From Flavobacterium hydrophilum (GTDB lineage Bacteria > Bacteroidota > Bacteroidia > Flavobacteriales > Flavobacteriaceae), in assembly GCF_003202405.1 (NCBI RefSeq), contig NZ_QJHL01000004.1, positions 310,001 through 374,000 on the forward strand: a stretch of DNA of 64,000 nucleotides, given 5' to 3'. Numbering within the stretch: position 1 is the first letter of the stretch; every line of letters begins with the position of its first letter. The translations under genes were made by a program, and so were the position numbers. Below, piece after piece: positions 17,673 through 27,275 of the stretch. The notes under the pieces were generated by a model that saw only the letters and a program-made list of their open reading frames with translations, was not told the DNA's origin and made no database searches.

Positions 17673-18680
17673 ATGTATCATTCAAAAATAGCGGGCTTAG
17701 GATATTATGTTCCTTCAAATGTTGTGACAAATGATGATTTGTCTAAGATTATTGATACCAATGATGAGTGGATTCAGGAACGAACCGGAATTCAGGAACG
17801 AAGACATATTATTCGCGGAGAGGATACCACAACTTCGATGGGAGTAAAAGCGGCTAAAATAGCAATTGAACGTTCGGGCGTAGCCAAAGAAGATATTGAT
17901 TTTGTTGTTTTTGCTACATTAAGCCCTGATTACTATTTTCCGGGTCCGGGAGTTTTAGTACAGCGTGATTTGGGTTTACGGACTGTTGGAGCTTTAGATG
18001 TCAGAAATCAATGTTCAGGTTTTGTGTATGCTATTTCTGTTGCGGATCAATACATTAAAACCGGAATGTATAAAAACATTTTGGTAATTGGTTCAGAAGT
18101 ACATTCAACAGGTTTAGATATGACAACACGCGGACGAGGAGTTTCGGTAATTTTTGGAGATGGAGCAGGAGCGGCCGTTTTAAGCCGTGAAGAAGATTTA
18201 TCAAAAGGAATTTTATCGACACATTTACATTCTGAAGGGCAGCATGCCGAAGAACTGGCTTTGCAGGCGCCGGGCATGGGGGCACGTTGGGTAACTGATA
18301 TTATTGCCGATAACGATCCTAATGACGAAAGTTATTATCCATATATGAATGGACAGTTTGTATTTAAAAATGCTGTTGTTCGTTTTGCCGAAGTTATTAA
18401 TGAAGGTTTAGAAGCAAATGGTTTACAGGTGTCGGATATTGATATGCTGATTCCGCATCAGGCGAATTTAAGAATCTCGCAATTCATTCAGAATAAGTTC
18501 AAATTATCAGACGATCAGGTTCATAATAATATACAAAAATACGGTAATACAACGGCTGCGTCTATTCCGATTGCTTTGACAGAAGCTTGGGAACAGGGAA
18601 AAATCAAATCAGGAGATACAGTTGTTTTAGCTGCCTTTGGAAGTGGATTTACATGGGCAAGTGCTATTATCAAATGGTAA
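17673..18680 (+). CDS. fabH: 3-oxoacyl-ACP synthase III (FabH)
   Basis: A 335-residue thiolase-fold condensing enzyme that starts fatty-acid synthesis by joining an acyl-CoA primer to malonyl-ACP. The catalytic triad is intact: Cys114 in RNQCSGF, His262 in PHQANLRI and Asn292 in YGNTTAAS. The C-terminal GSGFTWAS motif is also present. It is slightly longer than E. coli FabH, with additional residues around 205-220. It is not beside plsX, rpmF or other fab genes, so it may be a second FabH paralogue; that depends on the rest of the genome. Confidence 0.93.
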   Translation: MYHSKIAGLGYYVPSNVVTNDDLSKIIDTNDEWIQERTGIQERRHIIRGEDTTTSMGVKAAKIAIERSGVAKEDIDFVVFATLSPDYYFPGPGVLVQRDLGLRTVGALDVRNQCSGFVYAISVADQYIKTGMYKNILVIGSEVHSTGLDMTTRGRGVSVIFGDGAGAAVLSREEDLSKGILSTHLHSEGQHAEELALQAPGMGARWVTDIIADNDPNDESYYPYMNGQFVFKNAVVRFAEVINEGLEANGLQVSDIDMLIPHQANLRISQFIQNKFKLSDDQVHNNIQKYGNTTAASIPIALTEAWEQGKIKSGDTVVLAAFGSGFTWASAIIKW

Positions 18681-18705
18681 ATTAATCCTCAGAAATTATA
18701 TAAAA

Positions 18706-18733
18706 CCTGTTTCGTTTTGAAGCAGGCTTTTTT
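18706..18733 (+). terminator. Terminator after fabH
   Basis: CCTGTTTC pairs with GAAGCAGG around a GTTTT loop, followed by a C and a T run. It separates fabH from the next gene. Confidence 0.75.
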
Positions 18734-18765
18734 ATATTTGGTTCTGTTGAATTCCAGTTTATACA

Positions 18766-19437
18766 ATGAAAAAAAACCAACTCGAAATAGCCTGTTTTAA
18801 TTACGAATCGGCTTTGATAGCACAGGACAATGGCGCTGACCGAATAGAATTGTGCGAGAATATGACACTTGGAGGTACAACCCCTAATTATGTTTTAACA
18901 GTAAGAGTTCGCGAAAAGCTTTCCATAAAAATGCACGTTATTATAAGACCAAGAGGTGGAGATTTCTTTTATACGGATGAAGAAATTGTTGAAATGAAGC
19001 AGGATCTTAAACAATTTAAAAAGTTAGGTGTTGATGGTTTTGTATTTGGAATTTTAAACGAAGATGGAACTGTCAATAAAAAGAAAAATCAGGAACTGGT
19101 CAATTTGGCTCATCCGCTTTCCTGTACTTTTCATCGTGCTTTTGATGTAGTTAAAGATGCCGAATTAGCTTTAGAAGATATTATAAATTGTGGGTTTAAA
19201 ACCATTTTAACTTCCGGACAGGAAATAAACGTTGAAGAAGGTATTTTTAATTTGGAGAAAATTCAAAAATTAGCCAATAACAGAATTGAAATCATGCCCG
19301 GTGGAGGATTGAGGTCTTCAAATATTAAGTTATTGCAGGATAAATTAGAACCTACTTTTTATCATTCGTCAGCTATCACGGATAATACAGAAACAGCAAA
19401 TCCGGAAGAAGTAAAAGAAATTCGAAATTTTTTATAA
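18766..19437 (+). CDS. cutC: CutC-family protein
   Basis: A 223-residue TIM-barrel protein of the CutC family. Conserved stretches are visible: the N-terminal EIACFN, GADRIELCENMTLGGTTP, the IIRPRGGDFFYTDEE motif, the TFHRAFD motif and IMPGGGLR near the C-terminus. CutC was named for copper tolerance in E. coli, but that role has been questioned, and the biochemical function is not settled. It stands alone after the fabH terminator and converges with the receptor gene on the minus strand. There is no link by position to the metal-export operon. Confidence 0.92.
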   Translation: MKKNQLEIACFNYESALIAQDNGADRIELCENMTLGGTTPNYVLTVRVREKLSIKMHVIIRPRGGDFFYTDEEIVEMKQDLKQFKKLGVDGFVFGILNEDGTVNKKKNQELVNLAHPLSCTFHRAFDVVKDAELALEDIINCGFKTILTSGQEINVEEGIFNLEKIQKLANNRIEIMPGGGLRSSNIKLLQDKLEPTFYHSSAITDNTETANPEEVKEIRNFL

Positions 19438-19450
19438 ATGATAATCAATA

Positions 19451-19486
19451 AAAAATGCCTGAAGTTGGCAAACTCCAGGCATTTTT
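19451..19486. terminator. Bidirectional terminator between cutC and the receptor gene
   Basis: AAAAATGCCTGAAGTT pairs with AACTCCAGGCATTTTT with one mismatch and has T runs on both strands, serving two converging genes. Confidence 0.85.
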
Positions 19487-19530
19487 CTACAAGTACTAAT
19501 TAAAAAATATTCAAAAAATTAAGGTTATGG

Positions 19531-21948
19531 CTAAAACATTCCGCCACCGCCTTTATTGGTGTTGTCTTCTCTTTGTTTGCGTTGCAGGTTTTTAATTTTC
19601 CCGCCTCCAAAATTATAGGTTAAACCTAAATAAACTGTTTGGCTTTCCCATGTAAATTGTCCGGATTGCGGATAAGGATATTGAGTATCAAAAGCATATT
19701 TCATAGTGTTGAAAACATCATTGAAACGTAAGCTTATATTCATTTTATTGTCTAACAATGTATAGCGTGAACCGATATCCATTTTGTACATTGATTTTCT
19801 TTCCTGTTGTATATCTTCAACTGAACTTCTGTAAAATCCGAATAATAAAAAGCTTAAACGTTTTGTAGCTTTAAAGTTAGAATTCATACGGCCATTAAAT
19901 GCTGCAACTGTAACTTTTCTTTCAATAGGATTACTGATATTTGTTGTTTCGTCATACAAAAACACAACCCCTTGCTGGTTAATACTTGAAAAATCAATAG
20001 CCGGCTGAATGTCCCACCATTTTGTGATTTTGTAATTAAAAGAAACTTCAAATCCGTATGCAGTATTGTGATCATAATTGGTAAAAGTCAAAATTTGTTT
20101 GTTACCATTTGGATCTGATTCATCAGGATATATAATTCTGCTAATCTGATCATTGATGCTTCGAACGAATACACCTGTTGTAAAGCTTCCTTTTTCTAAA
20201 GTTCTGGTATAATTTACTTCAACAGAATTGGTGAACTGGGGTCTTAATTCAGGATTTCCAAATGAGGTAACTAACGGAGTAGAGAACTCGCGAATAGGTT
20301 TTGTCTGCTCTAAACTTGGGCGGTCCACACGGCGGCTGTAACTGAATTGCAAAGTGTTTTTCTCATCCATATTAAAAGTTAAATAAGCAGATGGGTACAG
20401 TGTAAGATAATCATCATCAAACTTTTCGAAACCATGATTTAAATTCGCAGCCACTTTATAACTTTCAACACGAAGACCTAATTGATAACTGATGTATTTG
20501 AATTTCTGACCAAAAGTTGCATAAGCAGAATAAATATCAGTATCATATGTATAATTAGAAATTCTGTCGGCAGCGGCAACCAAAGGATTGTTTGTTGTGT
20601 AATTGTTCTCTGATCGGGTATTTCTCGCTTCTGCACCCGCTTCAAGTGTAGTCTTTTCGTTTAATGGATTTACATAATCAACATTAAAAGTGCTTAATTT
20701 TCGTTTATCATTTATAAAGTCATTATAAACAATATTACTGGATGTATTATCAGTTTTTGTTGTTTCAGTATCAAAATTAGCATTTTGAGTTTCTTCTGTA
20801 TTACTATAATTACCTTCAAAATCCAGCGTATGGCCTTCTTTTTTAAAGATATGTTTGTAGGCTAAATTGTAAGTTCCGGTTTTGTTTGGGCCCTGATATT
20901 TTGCTTTTTGATAGATATTGTCAATTCCTTCAGGTGAATTAACGTAATCAATATCAGTATCGAATAATCCAAGTCCGGTTGCTTTATTTTGAGTGGTATA
21001 AAAAGACAAAGTATTATGGTCGTTAATTAAATAATCCATACCAACTTTATACAAGTATGAATCGTCTTCATTCGAAATATCTAAATCCTGAGTAATAGTT
21101 TTATCCCTTTTTGAAATAAATCCGTCGTTAAAATGGGTTCCAAAATTATTACCTGCATTTCCAAAGAAGTTTACTTTTCCTGTTTTGTAATTCAGATCCA
21201 ATGACTGATTGTATTTTGCAGTCTGTCCGAAGGTAATTCCTCCACTATAAGTTCCGTTGAATCCTGTATTGGCATTTTTGTGCAAAACAATATTGATGAT
21301 TCCCGACATTCCTTCCGGATTGTATTTGGCACTTGGATTGGTGATCAGTTCAATTTTTTTGATTGAAGTTGACGGAATCTGTTTTAGCAATTGAGCCGGA
21401 TCAAGATTTGTTGGCCTTCCATCGATTAATACACGTACATTGTCGTTTCCGCGAAGCGAAAGTTTACCGTCCTGATCTACATTTACAGACGGTATATTAT
21501 TCATAATGTCAGATGCAGAAGCCCCGGCAGTCGTCAGATCTTTTCCAACATTAATCACTTTTCGATCAATTTTCTGCTCAATTGTAGAACGCTCTGCTAC
21601 AATATTTACTCCTTTTAGCTGCGTTGCTTCTTCTTCAAGAGAAACATTAACAGTAGCCGATTTTTTATTGTCGCTTAAAATTACAGATCCGATATATTTT
21701 CTAAATCCAATATACTGAATTTCGATTGTGTAACTTTTCAGAGCAAGGTTTTTAAATGTAAAATTTCCATTGTCGTCTGTATTTACTCCTGAAATGACTT
21801 TTCCGTTGTCTTTGATCGAAACTGTTGCATAAGAGATGGGAGCCTTATTCGATTTTTCGATAATTTTACCGGAAACCGTTCCAGAGTTTTGTGCCTGAGC
21901 TGTTGCAATTACGCTCAGTAATGCAAACAGAAAGAATTTTAATTTCAT
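19531..21948 (-). CDS. Outer-membrane beta-barrel receptor of TonB-dependent type with carboxypeptidase-like N-terminal domain
   Basis: An 805-residue outer-membrane protein. After the signal peptide (cleavage near ATAQAQ) comes a CarboxypepD_reg-like beta-sandwich at about residues 22-110 (GKIIEKSNKAPISYATVSI). A plug domain follows at about 125-220 (NNIPSVNVDQDGKLSLRGN, VLIDGRPTNL), then a long barrel of the OMP_b-brl_3 type. It ends in a Gly-rich basic tail rather than a classical aromatic C-terminus. No SusD-like or enzyme partner is next to it, so it is not a typical polysaccharide-utilisation locus and its ligand is unknown. Confidence 0.85.
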   Translation of the reverse strand: MKLKFFLFALLSVIATAQAQNSGTVSGKIIEKSNKAPISYATVSIKDNGKVISGVNTDDNGNFTFKNLALKSYTIEIQYIGFRKYIGSVILSDNKKSATVNVSLEEEATQLKGVNIVAERSTIEQKIDRKVINVGKDLTTAGASASDIMNNIPSVNVDQDGKLSLRGNDNVRVLIDGRPTNLDPAQLLKQIPSTSIKKIELITNPSAKYNPEGMSGIINIVLHKNANTGFNGTYSGGITFGQTAKYNQSLDLNYKTGKVNFFGNAGNNFGTHFNDGFISKRDKTITQDLDISNEDDSYLYKVGMDYLINDHNTLSFYTTQNKATGLGLFDTDIDYVNSPEGIDNIYQKAKYQGPNKTGTYNLAYKHIFKKEGHTLDFEGNYSNTEETQNANFDTETTKTDNTSSNIVYNDFINDKRKLSTFNVDYVNPLNEKTTLEAGAEARNTRSENNYTTNNPLVAAADRISNYTYDTDIYSAYATFGQKFKYISYQLGLRVESYKVAANLNHGFEKFDDDYLTLYPSAYLTFNMDEKNTLQFSYSRRVDRPSLEQTKPIREFSTPLVTSFGNPELRPQFTNSVEVNYTRTLEKGSFTTGVFVRSINDQISRIIYPDESDPNGNKQILTFTNYDHNTAYGFEVSFNYKITKWWDIQPAIDFSSINQQGVVFLYDETTNISNPIERKVTVAAFNGRMNSNFKATKRLSFLLFGFYRSSVEDIQQERKSMYKMDIGSRYTLLDNKMNISLRFNDVFNTMKYAFDTQYPYPQSGQFTWESQTVYLGLTYNFGGGKIKNLQRKQREDNTNKGGGGMF

Positions 21949-22205
21949 AATTTGTTAGTTGATTATTTTGATTTGATTGATGATGATTGTGTTTGAAATT
22001 TGCTAATAAGACCTTTTTATTAAAAATTTGTTACAAGATTTTACCACAAAAAACTAAAATTTATATACATGCCCTGTTTTGTAATGCATTAGCGTTTTGC
22101 TTTTTTGATAATTTTAACAATTATAGTAGGTTTGTTTTTAAGGATTTCTAATTGTTTTCTGGTATTTAATATGTTTTTCGTTTTCTCTAATTGATGAATA
22201 AGCAG

Positions 22206-22213
22206 TATATTTG
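22206..22213 (+). promoter_or_regulatory. -7 box upstream of argS
   Basis: TATATTTG matches TAnnTTTG and lies 21 bases ahead of the argS ATG. Confidence 0.55.
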
Positions 22214-22234
22214 CTCACTTTAAAATAAGTTTAC

Positions 22235-24013
22235 ATGTCATTATCACAAATTCTTACTCCTTCTATACAAAACGCCATTCAGGCATTATTTGATATTACA
22301 ATTGAGAAAATCGAATTTCAGGCTACGCGAAAAGAGTTTGAAGGCGATATTACAATGGTGATTTTTCCTTTATTGAAATTGACTAAAAGCAATCCTGCCG
22401 AATTAGGAAATAAAATTGGAGATTATCTTGTTGAAAATGTGGCAGAAGTTGCAAGATTCAATGTTGTTTCCGGTTTCCTTAATATCGTAATAGCAGATAG
22501 CTATTATTTGAATTTCTTTAATGGAATAAAAGACAATACTAAATTTGGATATGTAGTGCCCAACCCTGAAGATAAAGCGATCATGGTCGAATATTCTTCG
22601 CCAAATACCAATAAACCTTTGCACTTAGGGCACGTTCGTAATAATTTATTAGGCTATTCTGTAGCAGAGATTATCAAAGCTTCTGGTAAAAAAGTATACA
22701 AAACCCAGATCATCAACGACCGTGGGATTCACATTTGTAAATCAATGCTTGCCTGGGAGAAATTTGGAAATGGTGAAACTCCCGAAAGTTCCAATTTAAA
22801 AGGAGATAAATTAGTCGGTAAATATTATGTTGAATTTGATAAAGCGTATAAAGGTGAAATCAATCAATTGATAGAAACGGGCAAAACTGAAGAAGAAGCA
22901 AAAAAGCAGGCACCAATTATCCTCGAAGCGCAAGATATGCTGAAGAAATGGGAAGCCGGAGACGAAAAAGTAATTGCACTTTGGAAAAAAATGAACCAAT
23001 GGGTTTATGACGGTTTTGCTGTAACATACACCAATCTTGGAGTCGATTTTGATAAATTTTACTATGAAAGTAATACCTATCTGTTAGGAAAAGACGTTGT
23101 TCAGGTTGGACTTGACAGAGGAGTTTTCGAGAAAGATCCTGATGGTTCAGTCTGGATTGATTTGACCGACGAAGGTTTGGACCGTAAAATTGTCTTGCGT
23201 TCTGACGGAACTGCTGTTTACATGACTCAGGATATCGGAACTGCAATTCAGCGTGTAAAAGACATGCCGGATGTTGGCGGAATGGTTTACACCGTAGGTA
23301 ATGAGCAGGATTATCATTTTAAAGTTTTGTTTTTAATTCTAAAGAAATTAGGATTTGACTGGGCTTCAAGCCTGTATCATTTATCATACGGAATGGTTGA
23401 TTTACCATCAGGAAAAATGAAAAGCCGTGAAGGAACTGTGGTAGATGCTGATGATTTGATGCATGATATGATGGCAACAGCAAAACAAATTTCTGAAGAT
23501 TTAGGGAAACTGGACAGTTATTCAGCTGAAGAAAAGGCTAAATTATATAAAACAATTGGACTTGGAGCTTTAAAATATTACATCTTAAAAGTAGATCCTA
23601 AAAAACGTATTTTGTTCAATCCGGAAGAATCAGTTGATTTTGCAGGTAATACAGGTCCGTTTATTCAATATACCTACGCAAGAATTCAATCTATTATACG
23701 TAAAGCTGATTTTGATTTTTCTGCCAAAACAAATATCGAAGTGATTCACGAAAAAGAAAAAGAACTACTTAAACAAATCGAACTTTTTCCGGAAGTGATT
23801 CAAAATGCGGCACAAAACCATAGCCCCGCTTTGATTGCAAATTATACCTATGATTTGGTAAAAGAGTATAATTCATTTTATCAATCGGTACATATTTTGG
23901 GCGAAGTCGATTTGACTAAGAAGATTTTCAGAGTACAGCTTTCGCAAAAGGTGGGTGAGGTCATCAAATCTGCTTTTACGTTGTTAGGAATTGAAGTTCC
24001 TGAAAGAATGTAA
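22235..24013 (+). CDS. argS: Arginyl-tRNA synthetase
   Basis: A 592-residue class I aminoacyl-tRNA synthetase. It has the N-terminal ArgRS-specific domain (about 1-100), the HIGH-type motif HLGH at 130-133 within SSPNTNKPLHLGHVRN, and the KMSKS-region equivalent SGKMKSREGT, followed by the helical anticodon-binding domain ending in GIEVPERM. Length and motifs are complete. It charges tRNA-Arg in the cytoplasm. It is a single-gene unit with its own promoter box and a terminator shared with the converging DUF6607 gene. Confidence 0.97.
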   Translation: MSLSQILTPSIQNAIQALFDITIEKIEFQATRKEFEGDITMVIFPLLKLTKSNPAELGNKIGDYLVENVAEVARFNVVSGFLNIVIADSYYLNFFNGIKDNTKFGYVVPNPEDKAIMVEYSSPNTNKPLHLGHVRNNLLGYSVAEIIKASGKKVYKTQIINDRGIHICKSMLAWEKFGNGETPESSNLKGDKLVGKYYVEFDKAYKGEINQLIETGKTEEEAKKQAPIILEAQDMLKKWEAGDEKVIALWKKMNQWVYDGFAVTYTNLGVDFDKFYYESNTYLLGKDVVQVGLDRGVFEKDPDGSVWIDLTDEGLDRKIVLRSDGTAVYMTQDIGTAIQRVKDMPDVGGMVYTVGNEQDYHFKVLFLILKKLGFDWASSLYHLSYGMVDLPSGKMKSREGTVVDADDLMHDMMATAKQISEDLGKLDSYSAEEKAKLYKTIGLGALKYYILKVDPKKRILFNPEESVDFAGNTGPFIQYTYARIQSIIRKADFDFSAKTNIEVIHEKEKELLKQIELFPEVIQNAAQNHSPALIANYTYDLVKEYNSFYQSVHILGEVDLTKKIFRVQLSQKVGEVIKSAFTLLGIEVPERM

Positions 24014-24040
24014 AGAATTTAATCTCGAAAAATAAACAAT

Positions 24041-24077
24041 AAAAAGAGCCGATAGTCCTAAAACTATCGGCTCTTTT
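24041..24077. terminator. Bidirectional terminator between argS and the DUF6607 gene
   Basis: AAAAGAGCCGATAGT pairs with ACTATCGGCTCTTTT, with A/T runs on both sides. The CCGATAG...CTATCGG core is the same as in the 18-bp palindrome at 11498-11515. Confidence 0.88.
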
Positions 24078-24096
24078 ACAACTAACACAAACATTT

Positions 24097-24999
24097 TTAT
24101 TTTACGAACTTTTCGATTATCGCATCCGTTTCTGCTTTTGTTGCGTTTGGTTTCAAATCAAACAAAAGTGAGTATAATGCCTTTTTATCTACTTTAGCAG
24201 CTAAGTTCAGGTCTTTATTTCTTTCAAAAAGAGTCTGCCATTTATCACGAACATTTTTCCAAAGAGCATTGTTTTCCTTCCACCATTTTTGACCGGCAAT
24301 ACATTTAATATCCGGAACTTTAGTATAAACATCCATTCCTTTTTCCTGAGCCAGCAAAACATCTTTTCCACTGTCATCACGAACCAATTTGTCATTATCC
24401 TGTTCATGGTTCCATCCTGTAGCAGTAATTTCATGAATGTTTCTTCTTTTTAAAACATTATAATCATTACGTTTTGTATGTTCTCTTCTTGGCAGGGGAG
24501 CATCCGTTATGTTTGCCCAATAGTCCTGACCATCAACGTGTACCCATGTTGCAGTTCCTTCGTATCTAGGACTGTCATCTACCTGATATACTTTTTGAGT
24601 CCATTGCCCTTTTACAGCTTTTTTATCCAGTTTTTTATACTTCCATGAAGTGTTTTTATCGAACAAATACAAATCGGTGTTTTCGAACAGCCAGTCTTGT
24701 CTCCAGTGTTTGATGATCATATCGTCGCTTACAATTAATAAATGCTGCATAACGATTTTGTTTGGAGTATCTTCTACTAATTCTACCCATTCCAAAGCAG
24801 ATTCATGTTTTGTCTGAGAAGGTTTATAAGAAGCTGAATCCTTTGCATACTGAAAAGTTTCTGCAAAATTAAACTTCACTTCATAGCATCCGCACATGGA
24901 TTTGATTGATTTAATGTCTTGCTGCTTTTTGTCCTGGCTGAAACCAAGGCTGCAAGCTAAAGCCATTACGGCTGGAAAATAGAGGCTTTTTGTAATCAT
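24097..24999 (-). CDS. DUF6607 family exported protein, haem-locus associated
   Basis: An exported protein of about 300 residues with a signal peptide (MITKSLYFPAVMALACSLGFSQ). The start at 24999 is chosen because the longer reading from 25035 runs into the promoter region and spoils the signal. The mature part begins with a CGCYEVKF segment and is rich in Trp, Asp and Lys; no enzyme motif is recognised. It resembles proteins annotated DUF6607, by recall. It is divergent from the TonB receptor and HmuY-like genes and shares their control region, so a role in iron or haem acquisition is inferred. Confidence 0.65.
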   Translation of the reverse strand: MITKSLYFPAVMALACSLGFSQDKKQQDIKSIKSMCGCYEVKFNFAETFQYAKDSASYKPSQTKHESALEWVELVEDTPNKIVMQHLLIVSDDMIIKHWRQDWLFENTDLYLFDKNTSWKYKKLDKKAVKGQWTQKVYQVDDSPRYEGTATWVHVDGQDYWANITDAPLPRREHTKRNDYNVLKRRNIHEITATGWNHEQDNDKLVRDDSGKDVLLAQEKGMDVYTKVPDIKCIAGQKWWKENNALWKNVRDKWQTLFERNKDLNLAAKVDKKALYSLLFDLKPNATKAETDAIIEKFVK

Positions 25000-25032
25000 A
25001 ACTACGTTATTATATGTTTTTAAATTTTTTGG

Positions 25033-25080
25033 CAAATATATAAATTTTATTTAGAATAAATAAAAATAATGTTATATTTG
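25033..25080. promoter_or_regulatory. Divergent promoters flanking a 21-bp operator-like palindrome
   Basis: TATATTTG on the plus strand (25073-25080) faces the receptor gene, and TATATTTG on the minus strand (complement of 25033-25040) faces the DUF6607 gene. Between them TTTTATTTA-GAA-TAAATAAAA (25045-25065) is a perfect 9-3-9 inverted repeat, 4 bases from one box and 7 from the other. One bound protein could block both promoters. The AT-rich, roughly 19-21-bp form and the haem-uptake context suggest a Fur-like iron regulator, but this is inference. Confidence 0.65.
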
Positions 25081-25107
25081 CAGCATTATTAAGACTTAAT
25101 AAAAATA

Positions 25108-27267
25108 ATGAAAATAAAATTTACCCTTTTTGCAGGATTGCTTTTTTGTACTTATGCTATTGCCCAGCAAAAAGATAGTATTGCTTCTCAGGAAAAACTT
25201 TCTGAGGTTGTTGTAACCGGACAATTTGAACCACAATCGATTAAGAAATCTGTTTTTAATGTTCGCGTTATCTCAAAAGAAGATATTAAACAATTAGCGG
25301 CAAATAATCTTTCAGATGTTCTTAACCAATATCTAAATATTACAATTCAAAATAGTGGAAGCGATGGTCGTTCGACTGTTTCTATGTTTGGATTAGATTC
25401 ACAATATTTTAAGATTTTGGTTGACAATATACCATTAGTAAGTGATACCGGAATGGGAACTAACGTTGATTTGACTCAGGTAAATCTTGACGATGTTGAA
25501 CGTATAGAAATCATTGAAGGTTCTATGGGAGTTACACATGGAGCAAATGCTGTTAGTGGAATCTTAAATATCATTACTAAAAAAGGTGGTGGATATAAAT
25601 GGCAGATTAGTGCGACTTTACAAGAGGAAACAGTTGGGAATGAATATGCGTTTTTTGATAAAGGGCGTCACATTCAGTCAGCTAAAGTTGCTCATAACTT
25701 TAATGGAAATTGGTTTGTAAACGTAGGAGGAAATCGCAATGATTTTGCAGGTTTTTATGACGATAAACAAGGAAAAGATTACGATATAAATAATGGTTTG
25801 CGTGGGTATAGCTGGTTGCCAAAAGAGCAGTTGGTTGGAAATGCTCTTGTTGGATATCAAAAAAATAATTTTAATATTTTTTATAAGTTTGATTATTATG
25901 GAGAGAATGTAGATTATTATAACCCAATCTTAAATCCACAGGATAATTACCCATTTCCTGAAACTTACTTTGCGAGAGACAAAAGATATTTAACTAATCG
26001 TTTTTATCATCATTTAAATACAAATGGAAAGCTTTTTTCTAAGTTAAATTATAACGTTTCAGTTTCGCATCAAAAGCAGGAACGTGATGTTGAAAAATTT
26101 AATTATCAAATAGAAACTCACCAAGAATTTGGTAATGCGAGAGAAACATATCAATCTAAGGAAGTATTGTATTCAACCGGGACTTTAAGTAATTTTTTTG
26201 ATAGTAAAAAAGTTGATTTTCAGTTAGGATATGAAATCACAAACGAAAATGGATTTTATGGCGGTTCTGCCGGAATTTTTTTTGACGATAATTTGCAGCA
26301 GTTAGAGGTTAGAAAAAGACTTGAAAACTATGATGTTTTTACAGTTGCTGAGATTAATTTGTCAGATAAATTTTCAATTCGTCCAGGACTTCGTTATTCA
26401 ATCCAATCTGCTTTTGAAGATCAATACGCTAGTTCTTTGGGGTTAAGATATCTTTTCAAAAAGGGACTAGAGGTAAGAGGTTCTTTAGGGAAATCTTACC
26501 GAATTCCAAATTTTGATGAGCTTTATACATACATGGTTGATAGTAATCATAACATACAAGGCAATCCTGATTTGCTGCCGGAAAATAGTACATCTTACGA
26601 AGTAAGTTTTAAGAGATCCTGTTATTTTGATTCAGGTGCTCAGCTCGCAAATAATTTTGCAGTGACCTTCATGGACGTAGATGATAGAATTGATATGGTT
26701 TTGACACAGACTGTTCCTACTTTGAACTATAGATATGTAAATATTAATAAGTATAAGATGTGGAATGTTTCTACCACCGAACAATATTCTTATAAAAATT
26801 TGAATCTAAAAGTAGGAGCTGCTGTTGTTGGAATTTCGAGAAAATTAGATTTAGCAGCATTGAATCTAACCTCTGATGATAAATTTTTATATTCTTTTCA
26901 ACTAAATTCTAGTATCTCTTATAAAATTCCAAAATGGAATACTTTGTTTGCTCTTTATTACAAATACAATGGACAGCAACAACAATTTGTTGCCGGAACA
27001 GATACAGATGGAAAAGCTAAATTCTTTTTAAATCAAATCCAGCCATATAGCTGGATGGATGCTTCTGTCCGCAAGTTGTTTTTTAAGAATCAATTTGAAG
27101 TTACAGTTGGAGCAAGAAATCTATTTAATATTACAAATGTTCAATCGGTTCAAAATGGCGGAGGAGATGTGACAGGAGGTGCACATGCAGTTGGAAACAC
27201 TGATCTTTTATTAGGTTACGGGCGCTCTTATTTTCTTAAACTCACATATAATTTAAATCTTAATTAA
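25108..27267 (+). CDS. TonB-dependent receptor, probable haem receptor (HmuR-like)
   Basis: A 719-residue outer-membrane receptor. A signal peptide ends at AIAQQ. The TonB-box/plug region starts at SEVVVTGQF, with the plug to about residue 155 (VERIEIIEGSMGVTHGANAVSGILNIITKKG). A 22-strand barrel follows, carrying YRIPNFDELY and GNPDLLPE, equivalents of the FRAP/NPDL boxes seen in haem receptors. There is no N-terminal carboxypeptidase-like domain, unlike the receptor at 19531. The HmuY-like gene follows after 8 bases. Haem specificity rests mainly on that partner; the barrel alone would only say TonB-dependent receptor. Confidence 0.88.
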   Translation: MKIKFTLFAGLLFCTYAIAQQKDSIASQEKLSEVVVTGQFEPQSIKKSVFNVRVISKEDIKQLAANNLSDVLNQYLNITIQNSGSDGRSTVSMFGLDSQYFKILVDNIPLVSDTGMGTNVDLTQVNLDDVERIEIIEGSMGVTHGANAVSGILNIITKKGGGYKWQISATLQEETVGNEYAFFDKGRHIQSAKVAHNFNGNWFVNVGGNRNDFAGFYDDKQGKDYDINNGLRGYSWLPKEQLVGNALVGYQKNNFNIFYKFDYYGENVDYYNPILNPQDNYPFPETYFARDKRYLTNRFYHHLNTNGKLFSKLNYNVSVSHQKQERDVEKFNYQIETHQEFGNARETYQSKEVLYSTGTLSNFFDSKKVDFQLGYEITNENGFYGGSAGIFFDDNLQQLEVRKRLENYDVFTVAEINLSDKFSIRPGLRYSIQSAFEDQYASSLGLRYLFKKGLEVRGSLGKSYRIPNFDELYTYMVDSNHNIQGNPDLLPENSTSYEVSFKRSCYFDSGAQLANNFAVTFMDVDDRIDMVLTQTVPTLNYRYVNINKYKMWNVSTTEQYSYKNLNLKVGAAVVGISRKLDLAALNLTSDDKFLYSFQLNSSISYKIPKWNTLFALYYKYNGQQQQFVAGTDTDGKAKFFLNQIQPYSWMDASVRKLFFKNQFEVTVGARNLFNITNVQSVQNGGGDVTGGAHAVGNTDLLLGYGRSYFLKLTYNLNLN

Positions 27268-27275
27268 TAAATCCC

